Positions 14,410 to 25,957 of a DNA stretch of 64,000 nt are shown one piece after another (position 1 is the first letter of the stretch; every line of letters begins with the position of its first letter). This DNA comes from Zingiber officinale. Taxonomy: Eukaryota; Streptophyta; Magnoliopsida; Zingiberales; Zingiberaceae. Location: assembly GCF_018446385.1 (NCBI RefSeq), contig NC_055987.1, positions 6,657,705-6,721,704 on the forward strand, given 5' to 3'. The position numbers and the translations under genes were made by a program. Under the pieces are notes generated by a model. The model was not told the origin of the DNA and did no database searches. It was given only the letters and a program-made list of their open reading frames with translations.

Positions 14410-16029
14410 TGTTAGGACCTTCGGATGGCTAGAGAGGGGGGGTGTGAATAGCCTCCTCTAAAACTTAAACAATCTTCTCACAAAAGTCTGTTAGCACAGC
14501 GGAAATATGCAAAAGAAAAACTAATACAAGGAAAAGAAACAACCCACAACTAACACAAGTATGTACGAGGTTCGGGGATAACTTGCCCCTACTCCTCAGC
14601 GTGTCCGTAAGTGGACGATCCCTTGATCTTTCGGTAGATCACACCCCGGATAGATTCCGGCTAAGAATTTCTCCTTCTCGGTGGAGTAACCTCTCCACAA
14701 AGTCTCAGAAAATATTTAAATAAAGCACAAGACTTACAGGGATTAGTGGCTAAAGGGAATGAAAAATAAGCTTACAGCCACGATGAAAGCAGAGCGCAAA
14801 CCAGAAGAAGTTCCTTAGCCAAGAGCTCAAAAACACACAGCACTCTTGCTTGATCGACCGAGAGTTTTCCCTTTTTTTTTTGGTTTTTTTTTTCGAACAT
14901 CTCATACTCCTTCTTCTTATGCCTCTGCCTTTTCCATTGCATTTGCCTGTATCGAATCACTGCAACCTGCACCGAATCGCTGCTGCCAACTCAGGCGTCG
15001 CCAATTACTTTTCCTCCTCATCTGGTTCTCTTAACTCACACCAATACCATTCATGGTCTTCACTGGTGTCTCTGAGCTCGAACCAATAGCCAGGAGTCAA
15101 GCTGATTGCAACCAGAACACAGCCAGATCGCCAGTAACCGTTGATGCTCCAATTGCACCATTTGCAGCCAAACACAGTAGAAAAACCACTTTGTCGTATT
15201 CCTCTGATAGACCTTAATTTGAACTTAAGCACTGGCATGATACCTGCAACCTGCAACGTAAAAAGCTCACACCAGATGGTTAAATCAGACGAATCAGAAG
15301 TTACAGAGAAACAGACAGTGTTGTGGATCGGTCAGCAGACCGATCCATAGCCCTCTGGACTGATCAGGACATATCCTGATCGGTCTGGGAGGCTTCTGAT
15401 CGGTCTGTGGACCGATCAGATAACTTACAGTGAACTACTGTTTGGTTACTGATCGGTCACCGGACCGATCAGATAACCCACAGAAAGCTACTGTTTGGTT
15501 ACTAATCGGTCACCAGACCGATCAAATAACCACAGTATCACTGGATCGGTCTGTTGACCGATCAGATATCCATAGTATCACTGGATCGGTCAACAGACCG
15601 ATCCAATGCCTATGTAAGGTAGGTTTGGCGCTTCCCAGCCCTAAACCCTAAAGCCTTTCTAGTCTAGAGAACGAGCTACCGAGCCCTCTCTGACCTAGTC
15701 CAGAGAACGAGCTACCGAGCCCTCTCCGACTTCGTTCGGTCCAGAGAACGAGCTACCGAGCCCTCTTTGACCTAGTCCAGAGAACGAGCTACCGAGCCCT
15801 CTCCGACTTCGTCCGGTCCAGAGAACGAGCTACCGAGCCCTCTCTGACCTAGTCCGGAGAACGAGCTACCGAGCCCTCTCCGATTTCGCGTGCCAAGTTT
15901 CCATACTTGGACTTTTCCCTTCCACCTGATTAACATTGATCAGTAATCAATCAGAGTTTAATTAATATCTGATACAAACTTAAATCAGTGTCAACATCAA
16001 AACAGCAGCCAGGTCAGACCGTATCAACA
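14410..16029 (-). repeat. SRV2 left LTR (3' LTR of the minus-strand element)
   Basis: A 1620 bp LTR beginning TGTTAGGACC and ending CGTATCAACA in plus orientation. It contains about six GATCGGTC-N4-GACCGATC palindromes (15325-15605) and six copies of a 37 bp minisatellite (15665-15890). Confidence 0.85.
15665..15890. repeat. 37 bp minisatellite in SRV2 left LTR, six copies
   Basis: The unit contains GAGAACGAGCTACCGAGCCC followed by TCTCTGACCTAGTCCA or TCTCCGACTTCGTCCGGTCCA, and the two spacer types largely alternate. The right LTR has five copies at 35742-35930. Confidence 0.85.
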
Positions 16030-18110
16030 ATCTCCCCCTTTTTGTTGTTTGACAACACGATTTAAATTTAGATCAGAAATACTCATATTTCCCTAATTTT
16101 AGGGGAATCAAGATCCTCCCCCTAAGACGAATACAACACTAAGGAAGTCAATAATCCTCAAGGTTATCCTCTCCCCTAAAATTAAAACTTCATTCATTTC
16201 TAAACTTAGTCATCTTCTCCCCCTTTGTCAAACACCGAAAAGGTGCAAATTAGGTAATAAGACTCAAAAGACTCCCCCTTAACCCATACTGTCTCTTTCT
16301 TAATCCACACAGAATTCCCTCTAAGTGTAATATCGGACAGTAAATAAGAGACAATCAAGATATGACATATGAAAAGCATATAAATAAGAACTGAAAAATA
16401 AAGAGAAGCAAGTAATAGAAAAACGAGTATCATAAACAGCTAATATCCAGGTCAGACATAGTATCTATCAAACAGTATCTGAAACATAGACAGTCAAAAT
16501 GACTAACATAAAACAAAGTGTATCAATCAACATCCTCAATATGAGGAGTATCATCATCATCTGCTGGAGGAATGAATCCCTGAGGCGGCATGCTCGAGGG
16601 TGGATAGCCCGAGTAATACTGCGGAGGTGGATAGCTGGCCATCCATCCCAGAGGCACCTGCTGCGTCGCTTACTGCTGACTGTGTAGATCATCGTAACGC
16701 TGGTCAATCCGAACGCGCAGCCCATGGAGCTCAGCAGCCAGTAGCTCATCGTGCTAATCGATGCGGCTCTCCACTTCAGCAATCTGCCAGCGCAGATCAG
16801 GATCTGCCTCTCCATACTCAGCAGTAGCAGGAGGAGGAGCAGCAACGGGAGCAGCATCAACCTGTCGCGGAGGTGCCCGTGGTAACTCACCCAGTGCTCT
16901 CCCGTCCTTCCAACGAACCGCCCCATTCTGTCCTATGATGCCAGACTTGGAAAATGCATGTTTTCTAAGTCTGCAGTCCTGCCTCACCATCTTGACTATC
17001 CTACCCTTGGAGACATCAATCTGTAGGGTCTCGAGCCAATCCGTAATTATATGCCCATAAGGCATATAAACTGTGAAGCTGTTAGGCTCACTATAGGAGA
17101 TGATAGAAGAGTAAATACTCGACATGACGTCAAAATCGAGACGCCGACGCAATCCATAAAGCATCAGACAGTGATATGGTTGGATCTCTGACAAGGATTT
17201 TGATGTGATTGGCAGAAGACAATTTGTGACAATCTTAAAGAGAATGTAATCTGGGGCAGATAGTCTTAGGGCTGCAAAGGTAGGAAAATCAACATTGAAC
17301 TCATCTAGTTCACCCGGTCTAGGATGTCCGAAGAAATACTCATAAATGAAGTCAGATGAGACATCAAAGGGAGAAGGTAAGGGGTCTGGTAAATCAGGAT
17401 ATATAGAAAAGACATTTCCTGAACACCTCCGGCAAGCTAGATAATCAAAGAAAGCTGAGAAAGAGAAATCAATAGTTTACTTAGCAACCTTAGTTTTATA
17501 ATTAACATCATTAGTTTGATGAAGATTATTATAAAACTCAGATACTAAGTCGTAATTGATGTCCCGTTCTAAGTAGACTAGAGAATCAAGTTTGTAATAG
17601 GCAATTATTTCTGACACAGATGGACAGAATTCATCCATGAATTTTCGATCCATAGACCTACAAGGAAGCAGTTTAAAGGTTCTTTGTTTAAAGGCTTGCT
17701 CAAAGTGATGGTTTGGAAATCTTCCAGAAACAGATGGTTGAGGTCGGGAGGGAGCCTTAGATTTAGACTTCTCAGACGACTTAGAGGTTCCTTCACCCAC
17801 TTGTTTCTTCCTAAGGTTTAACAATGTGACACAATGGGGCAAATATGTGAGCACCGGAGCCACCAACAACCGATAACTAAAACAAAATACACAGATACGG
17901 TGAGAAATGAAACTGAAATGCCAAGGTGAGTAGTGCTAGGGGAGTATGGAGTTACCTTGGTGCCATTGATGTATCTTTCAGCTAGGACTTTGGCTAGGGC
18001 TTCGACGTGCAAAGAGAGGAAAAGAGTTGAGGTGTAGGAGGGTGTCGGCTAGGGCTTCAGCGTGAAATGAGAAGAGAAGGGATCGAGAAGAATTAAGAGA
18101 GATGGGTGTC
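16030..18110 (-). other. SRV2 extra coding region between pol and 3' LTR
   Basis: On the minus strand, downstream of RNase H, there are frames at 17869-17477 and 17194-16754 with ordinary protein composition. Examples are MDRKFMDEFCPSVSEIIAYY and SEIQPYHCLMLYGLRRRLDF. This is the position where some Sireviruses carry an envelope-like or additional ORF, but I see no clear signal peptide or membrane anchor and do not recognise the family. It is a fossil with at least a few breaks. Part of it (16030-16652) is repeated at 36069-36690. Confidence 0.5.
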
Positions 18111-19095
18111 CAGGTGTTGAAATGATCGGACGACTGTCCGATCAGGAGATATCAGGAACCTCCTGATCGGTCTGTAGACCAATCAGAAGACAATCAGTAG
18201 CCCCCTGCGTACCAGACTAACTTGATCAGTCCTTGGACCGATCAAGGAACCTCCTGATCGGTCTGTAGACCGATCAGTAAGCTTCCTAGCGTAAAAAAAG
18301 AACCTGATCGGTCCCTGGACCGATCAAATATCAAATCTGGAGAGTTTTTGGATCGGTCGACAGACCGATCCACCCTCTCCTGATCGGGCTGTAGACTGAT
18401 CAGTGTCTGACACTGGAGTCTCTCCAGTAATTTCAGTAACTGAAATTCGTAGAAGTGTTCGATAATTCAGAACTCAAGAAGTCCAGAAACTTCCAAATTC
18501 AGTACCTAGAATCTGAAGAATCTACAAGCATAACTATTTCCTAAAGATGAACTCTTATGGTCTGAAATTGTCTATAGCCCGAAAGTTTCAGACGTTTAAA
18601 AAAACACAGACAACTCAAGGCTTCAAACACTGAAATTTTCGACCTTGTTATGTTCAGTTTCAAGTTTGTCAAAATATATCCAAATTGTTATCATTATTTC
18701 AACGACTTGTCCTAGTTTCAATCAAAAACATGAAAGGTATCGATCAAAAATATCAATCAACACATTAACCAAAGTTAGATAAATTCTAGGTAAAGGTCCA
18801 ACCAAGTTTCCTTGGTTGGAATATATGAGTAAGATCTAGAAACCAAATACACATGAATTATGTAATGGTCTTCCCCATACTCAATTTATGTCTCTTCAAC
18901 CTAATTATTCAAGAGATGCATGATACATTTTGAATAATTTGGCTGATCCTAGCATCTCACCCCATTTCTAGCAAACAAAAATAATTTGTTAAACCTTATA
19001 GTTTGTGTGAGATGTCCCCAAGTTGCCCAAGTTAATTTCCCAATTTCTCTTGTCATTTTAATTGTCCTTATTGATCATGATGAAGTCCTAATGGC
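18111..19095 (-). repeat. SRV2 non-coding region with palindrome array
   Basis: Six GATCGGTC-type palindromes lie at 18162-18403, separated by 10-45 bp. The remaining 650 bp, up to the end of pol, is AT-rich and without a gene. Confidence 0.7.
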
Positions 19096-22000
19096 CTATT
19101 GAGCCAAACACATTCCCAATTCTCTCCTTAAATGACTAAATTCATTTTCCGGAAGGGGTTTGGTGAAAATATCAGCTAGGTTTAATTTTGACTCAACATA
19201 TATGAGCGCAATGTCTCCCCTAGCTACGTGATCTCTAATGAAGTGATGACGCACTTCAATGTGTTTGGTCCTTGAATGATGGACTGAATTTTTCGTTAGG
19301 TTTATTGTGCTGATATTGTCACACAGCACTTGCACTCCCTTATACGAAAGCCCATAATCTTCTAGGGTGTGGATCATCCACAACAATTGTGATACACTCT
19401 CTCCCATGACAATGTATTCAGCCTTGGTCGTGGAGAGAGCAACGCAATGTTACTTCCGACTTGACCAACTAACCAATGATGAACCTAAAAATTGGCAACC
19501 CCCACTAGTGCTTTTCCGATCCAATTTGCACCCAGCATAATCGGAGTCGGTATAACCTATCAAGTCAAAAGACTCCGTACGAGGGTACCATAGACCTACT
19601 CTAATTGTGCCCTTAAGGTATCTCAGGATTCTCTTAACTGCAATTAAATGAGATTCCTTGGCACAGACTTGATATCTAGCGCACATGCCCACAGCAAAAA
19701 GTATGTCCGGTCGACTAGCTGTGAGATATAGAAGACTATCGATCATGCTTCTATATTGCGTTAGATCAACTGATTTTCCATTCTCATCATTGTCAAGGCG
19801 AGTCTTTGTCGCCATTGGAGTGGATACTTCCTTAGAGTCATTCATTTTGAATTTCTTGAGCATCTCTTGAGTGTATTTTGTCTGATGGACATAAATGTCA
19901 TCTCGAGTTTGTTTGATTTCAAGTCCAAGGAAGAATGTCAATTCTCCCACCAGACTCATCTCAAACTCACTTTCCATGTGAGTGATAAATTCATTCAAAT
20001 AGCCCTTGTTATTTGAGCCACAAATTATGTCATCGACATACACCTAGGCTACAAATATGTCTTCACCATCTCTACGCAGAAATAATGTTGGATCTATTTG
20101 ACCTCTTACAAAGCCCTTTTCTAGTAAGTAAGTTGACAACCTTTCGTACCAAACTCGAGGTGCTTGTTTAAGCCCATAAAGAGCTTTCTTGAGCTTGTAC
20201 ACGTGGTTTGGAGCTTTGGTATTCACAAACCCCGGTGGTTGTTCAACATAGACCTCTTCTTTAATGAAACCGTTTAAGAAGGCCGATTTAACGTCCATTT
20301 GATAGAGCTTGAAGCCTCTATGTGCAGCAAAAGCTAGCATCAAACGAATGGACTCTAATCGGGCCACGGGAGCATAAGTCTCATCATAATCGAGACCTTC
20401 GACTTGACTATAGCCCTTGGCTACAAGTCTTGCCTTGTTTCTTACGACTTCTCCCTTTTGGTTTAACTTATTTTTGAAGACCCATTTGGTTCCAATAATG
20501 GTGGTCTTCTTAGGTCTAGGAACTAAGTTCCACACTTGGCTCCTTTCAAATTGACCTAACTCATCTTGCATAGCTATGACCCAATCAGGATCGTGCAATG
20601 CCTCATCAACTAATTTTGGTTCGATTTCTGAGATCAAGGTGACCTCATTAGACTCATTTCTAAAGAATGATCTAGTCCTAACCCCTTGTTGGATGTCTCC
20701 AACAATCTGGTCTTGGGGATGACTAGAGGCTATCCTGGATTGCCTTGGCGTCGGCGGTGCCTCATGAGTGGTCTCACTAGGCACAGGCAAAGACTCAGTA
20801 TCAGGCAAAGGATCAGCCTGAGCCCTTTGTTGCCTTTGCTCATCGTCATCGGAGTCAACTTCGACTCTTTCTATGTTTTGATCATTCAAACTTAGCCTTC
20901 TAAGTTCAAATTGAATTTCTCCTACATCCCTCGATTGATCATTTGATTTGGGGATTTCTTCAAATGCTACATCCGAGGACTCTTCAATCAATTTAGTCCA
21001 ATTGTTGTAGACTCGATAGGCTTTGCTGATGAGAGAGTACCCGACCAGTATTCCTTCATCAGCCTTAGCCGTGAACTTTCCAAGATGATCCTTGGTGTTC
21101 AAGATAAACACCTTACAACCAAACACCCTAAGATGTTTAATTGTAGGGGGTTTTCCAAACCAAAGTTCATGGGGAGTCTTTCCTAAAAACCTATGTATCA
21201 AGACTCGATTTTGCACATAGCAAGCTGTATTTACAGCTTCAGCCCATAAGTAGCTCGGTAGTGAGTACTCATTGAGCATGCTTCGTGCAGCTTCTTGCAA
21301 GACTCGATTCTTTCTCTCCACAACACCATTTTGCTGTGGGGTCCTTGGAGTAGAGAACTCATGCCTATATCCTTTTTCTTGACAAAATTCTAAAAATCTA
21401 TGATTTTGAAATTCTCCACCATGATCACTTCTAATTATTTTAATTGTTGTTGACTTTTCATTTTCAGTTCTTCTACAGAAGGAAACAAAAATATCTATGG
21501 TTTGATCCTTATTTTTCAAAAAGAAAGTTCATGTATATCTAGTAAAGTCATCAATGATCACTAAGCAATATCTACTTCCATTCAATGAAATGACATTACT
21601 ACAATCAAATAAGTCCATATGCAATAAATCTAAAGCAGTAGAGGTACTTACAACGCTTTTACCTTTATGAGACACTTTTGTTTGCTTACCCTTTTGACAT
21701 GCATCACATAATTTTGTCTTTTGGTACTTGATGCTTGGTAGGCCTCGCACTAATCCTTTGTTGGCTAGCTTTCGAATATTCTTCATGTTCACATGGGCCA
21801 ACCTCCTATGCCAAAGCCATGATTCTTCTTCTTTTGACATGAAACACTTAGCAGAGGCATTAGTAGCACTTTTAAAAGATACTTGATAAATGTTATCTAC
21901 CCTTGTGCCTACTAGTACCGTGTCAAGTGTGTCAATGTGTTTGACCAGACATTGATTTGAATGAAACTCAATTGTGTAACCCATATCACACAATTGGCTG

Positions 22001-23867
22001 ACACTTAGGAGATTAAAGGTCATCCCCTTGACTAGAAGGACATTTTTGATTTGGAGACATTCAGATATATGAATATCTCCAACTCCTATAACCTTAAGGC
22101 TACCATTATTATCAAAAGACACATTACCTCTATTTTTGTTTTGAAGGGTAGTGAAGAGTGACTTGTCCCCGGTCATGTGCTTGGAGCATCCACTATCAAC
22201 AAACTAAGTTGATAGATGCTCCCCCTTGACAAATGCCTACAAGACACGAAAGATAGACGTTTTAGGTACCCAAATCTTGGGACCTAATGCATCTACAATG
22301 AAAGACCTAGGAACCCATGCCTTGGTCACACCCTTCATAGTCTCATGAACCCTAGACGCATGTGATCTATGAAATTGGATTCTAGACACTAGTGAAATGA
22401 AACTAGACTCCTTAGGTTGATATCCTAACCCAGCCTTGTTGTAGACCGCCCTTTGGGCATTTAAAATCATATCTAAGGTCTTAGAGCTAGTTGAGAATTT
22501 TTCAAACATTTTCTTGAGTTTCTCAACTTCACCCTTTAAGGCTTTGTTTTTATCCTCAAGGAGCTCTTGATGTAGGTCATCAACCTCATCTTCCCTAAGA
22601 GCCTTCAAGTGCTCTACTTCATCTTTTAATGATTTAATTTCAGTTTTTGATTTCTTAAGCAAAGTAGATAAACATGCAATAGTTTTATAACATTTCTCTA
22701 AATGCGGAGAGGTTACCTCTTCATCATCCGAAGATGATGAAGCCGCGGTTGAGGTGTCACTTGTGTCACCATCACTCCCGGAATTCGGTTCCTCCCTTGC
22801 CATGAACGCTAATTGACATGTGCTTTTCTCCTTCTTCTCTTCCTCCGATAAGCTTGAGCAGGATTCATCCCAAGTAGCCTTGAGAGCTTTCTTCTTCTTG
22901 TCTCTTTCCTCCTTCTTCTTGAGTTTTGGACACTCGCTCCGATAGTGCCCTTTCTTGCTACACTCATAACAAGTAACATTAGTTTTATCAACATTTTGAT
23001 CGATAGGTTTATCTTTCCCTTTGTATCTCCGGCTTCTTCTCATGATTCTCCTTACAAAGTTGACCATTTCGCTTGATGATGATCCACCTTCATCATCGGA
23101 CTCGGAGGAGGATGAGGATGAAGGAATCTCTTTTTCCTTCTTCCATCCTTGCTCTTTTCTCCTGCAACTAAGGCAATACCTTTCTCTTTTTGACCCTTGT
23201 TAGCAAGTTCATGAAGTTCCATTTCACAAAAGAATTCATCTAATTTAACAATTGAAAGGTCCTTGGAGACCTTGTAGGCATCTACCATCGATGACCACAA
23301 GACATTCCTCGGAAAGGCTTTGAGAGCATACCTTACAAGATCGCGATTCTCTACGCGTTCATCTACGGAATGAAGACCATTGATGATTTCTTTGAACCTT
23401 CCATGTAGTTCACTTACCGTCTCGTTCTCCTTCATGGTGAGGTTTTGTAGTTGGTTTAGGAACAAGTCTCTCTTGGCGATCCGAGAGTCTCGGGTTCCTT
23501 CTTGGAGCTCGATGAGCTTGTTCCACAAATCTTTTGCGCTCGTGAATGGACCTACCTTGATGAGTTGATCCTTGGCTATCCCACATTGTAGAGTGACCAC
23601 CGCCTTGGCATCGGCTTGTACTTTGCGAGTTTGCTCGGTGGACCACCTTGATGAGTCAAGTTCCTTACCTTCTTCATCCTTCGGAGGTGTAAACCCTTCC
23701 TTGACAGAGAACCACATGGAGATGTCGGTCTTGAGATAATATTCCATGCGGCTCTTCCAATATTGAAAGTCTGCTCCGTCAAAGTAGGGTGGACGATTAG
23801 TGCTAAACCCTTCCTTCATAGCCATCTTCTTGCTCTTTAGGGTGTTAATCCGGATGAAGAGCACCAA
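19096..23867 (-). mobile_element. gag-pol: SRV2 gag-pol region (copia order)
   Basis: Read on the minus strand. Gag starts near 23867 (GFSTNRPPYFDGADFQYWKS) and has a CCHC knuckle (CYECSKKGHYRSEC) near 22930-22975. Integrase follows, with an HHCC-type region (WLWHRRLAHVN near 21815) and the core ([20 protein letters not shown] near 21300-21430). RT has [20 protein letters not shown] and YVDDIICGS near 20020-20430, and RNase H ends SKLNLADIFTKPLPENEF near 19130. The order PR-IN-RT-RH defines Ty1/copia. About four breaks are present. Confidence 0.8.
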
Positions 23868-25180
23868 GCTCTGATACCACTTGTTAGGACCTTCGGATGG
23901 CTAGAGAGGGGGGGGTGTGAATAGCCTCCTCTAAAACTTAAACAATCTTCTCACAAAAGTCTGTTAGCACAGCGAAAATATGCAAAAGAAAAACTAATAC
24001 AAGGAAAAGAAACAACCCACAACTAACACAAGTATGTACGAGGTTCGGGGATAACTTGCCCCTACTCCTCGGCGTGTCCGTAAGGTGGACGATCCCTTGA
24101 TCTTTCGGTAGATCACACCCCGGATAGATTCCGGCTAAGAATTTCTCCTTCTCGGTGGAGTAACCTCTCCACAAAGTCTCAGAAAATATTTAAATGAAGC
24201 ACAAGACTTACAGGGATTAGTGGCTAAAGGGAATGAAAAATAAGCTTACAGCCACGATGAAAGCAGAGCGCAAACCAGAAGAAGTTCCTTAGCCAAGAGT
24301 TCAAAAACACACAGCACTCTTGCTTGATCGACCGAGAGTTTCCCTTTTTTTTTTGGTTGTTTTTTTTTCGAACATCTCATACTCCTTCTTCTTATGCCTC
24401 TGCCTTTTCCATTGCGTTTCCCTATATCGAATCACTGCAACCTGCACCGATTCCCTGCTGCCAACTCAGGCGTCGCCAATCACTTTTCCTCCTCATCTGG
24501 TTCTCTGAACTCACACCAATACCATTCATGGTCTTCACTGGTGTCTCTGAGCTCGAACCAATAGCCAAGAGTCAAGCTGATTGCAACCAGAACACAGCCA
24601 GATCGTCAGTAACCGTTGATGCTCCAATTGCACCATTTGCAGCCAAACACAGTAGAAAAACCACTTTGTCTTATTCCTCTGATAGACCTTAATTTGAACT
24701 TAAGCACTGGCATGATACCTGCAACCTGCAACGTAAAAAGCTCACACCAGATGGTTAAATCAGACGAATCAGAAGTTGCAGAGAAACAGACAGTGTTGTG
24801 GATCGGTCAGCAGACCGATCCATAGCCCTCTGGACCGATCAGGACATATCCTGATCGGTCTGGGAGGCTTCTGATCGGTCTGTGGACCGATCAGCCTATA
24901 GGTGGATCGGTCCACAGACCGATCCCCTATTGTCCTCTGAATTCCATCGCTTCCTGATCGGTCTACAGACCGATCAGATAACTTACAGTGAACTACTGTT
25001 TGGTTACTGATCGGTCACCGGACCGATCAGATAACCCACAAAAAGCTACTGTTTGGTTACTGATCGGTCACCAGACCGATTAGATAACCACAGTATCACT
25101 GGATCGGTTTGTTGACCGATCAGATATCCATAGTATCACTGGATCGGTCAACAGACCGATCCAATGCCTATGTAAGGTAG

Positions 25181-25912
25181 TGATCCGGTGGTAAGAATCC
25201 GGAACCCCATAACGAGGGGTCAACACCACGTGGAGGTCAAAGGGCCCAGTGGCCCGCCGGAGAAGGACGAGCCGACCGGATTTAGAAGAAAGGGACATCT
25301 GGTAGTAAAAGGCACCCTGGTAGAGACCAGGGTTCCGACGCTCAATGAAACAGTACATAATGACCGAGCGGAGGGACGGGCCGCCCGGCCGACGTAGGGA
25401 ATTAAGGCGGTCCGGACGACGTTCTTCGCCCGGTCGGCCGGACGGACGTCCCGGCCGGGCGGTGGGTAAAGGAAGGGAACACCCTCTGACAGCCGTCAAG
25501 TCGTATGGCTACGCCATACTCCTAGTCTGGCAACGGGGTGTCCTGTTGTCCCATCGAAGACATGCTCGGACTGTAGCAGTATGGTGTCAGGTAAGCTCTC
25601 TGACAAGTGCATACCGAGGTATGGGTTGCTGACACGTCTGCACCTCAGTGAACGTGCATTAGTTCTCTCCTCGCTCTATATATAGAGCCTCTTACTTCAC
25701 CGCAGGTACGCGGAAAATCATCTCTGGAGCCACCTTTTGCATTATTTGCTTGCCTGACTTGAGCGTCGGAGGGTCGACGCCGGGAACCCTTCCCGGCCCG
25801 ACTTCTGTGCAGGTTCGCCGGAGATTCGTGCGACCAGACGGAGGCCTACGTCCTCAACTAGGAGCGCGCCACGTGCCCAGCGTCCTTTGGTTCGGTGATT
25901 CGAACAGGATCA
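25181..25912 (+). repeat. TAT1 left LTR
   Basis: A 732 bp LTR beginning TGATCCGGTGG and ending ACAGGATCA, with a TATA box in CTCTATATATAGAGCC near 25674-25689, a palindrome around the box, and the primer site directly after. Confidence 0.85.
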
Positions 25913-25957
25913 ATTTGGCGCCGTCTGTGGGAACGCTCCTGCATCCGATCGGAAACA

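Noticed and set aside
15325-15605. CRISPR-like array from regularly spaced GATCGGTC repeats
   Set aside because: Plant nuclear DNA; the repeats are palindromes inside an LTR with unequal spacing, and they recur in the other LTR and the 3' region of the same element.
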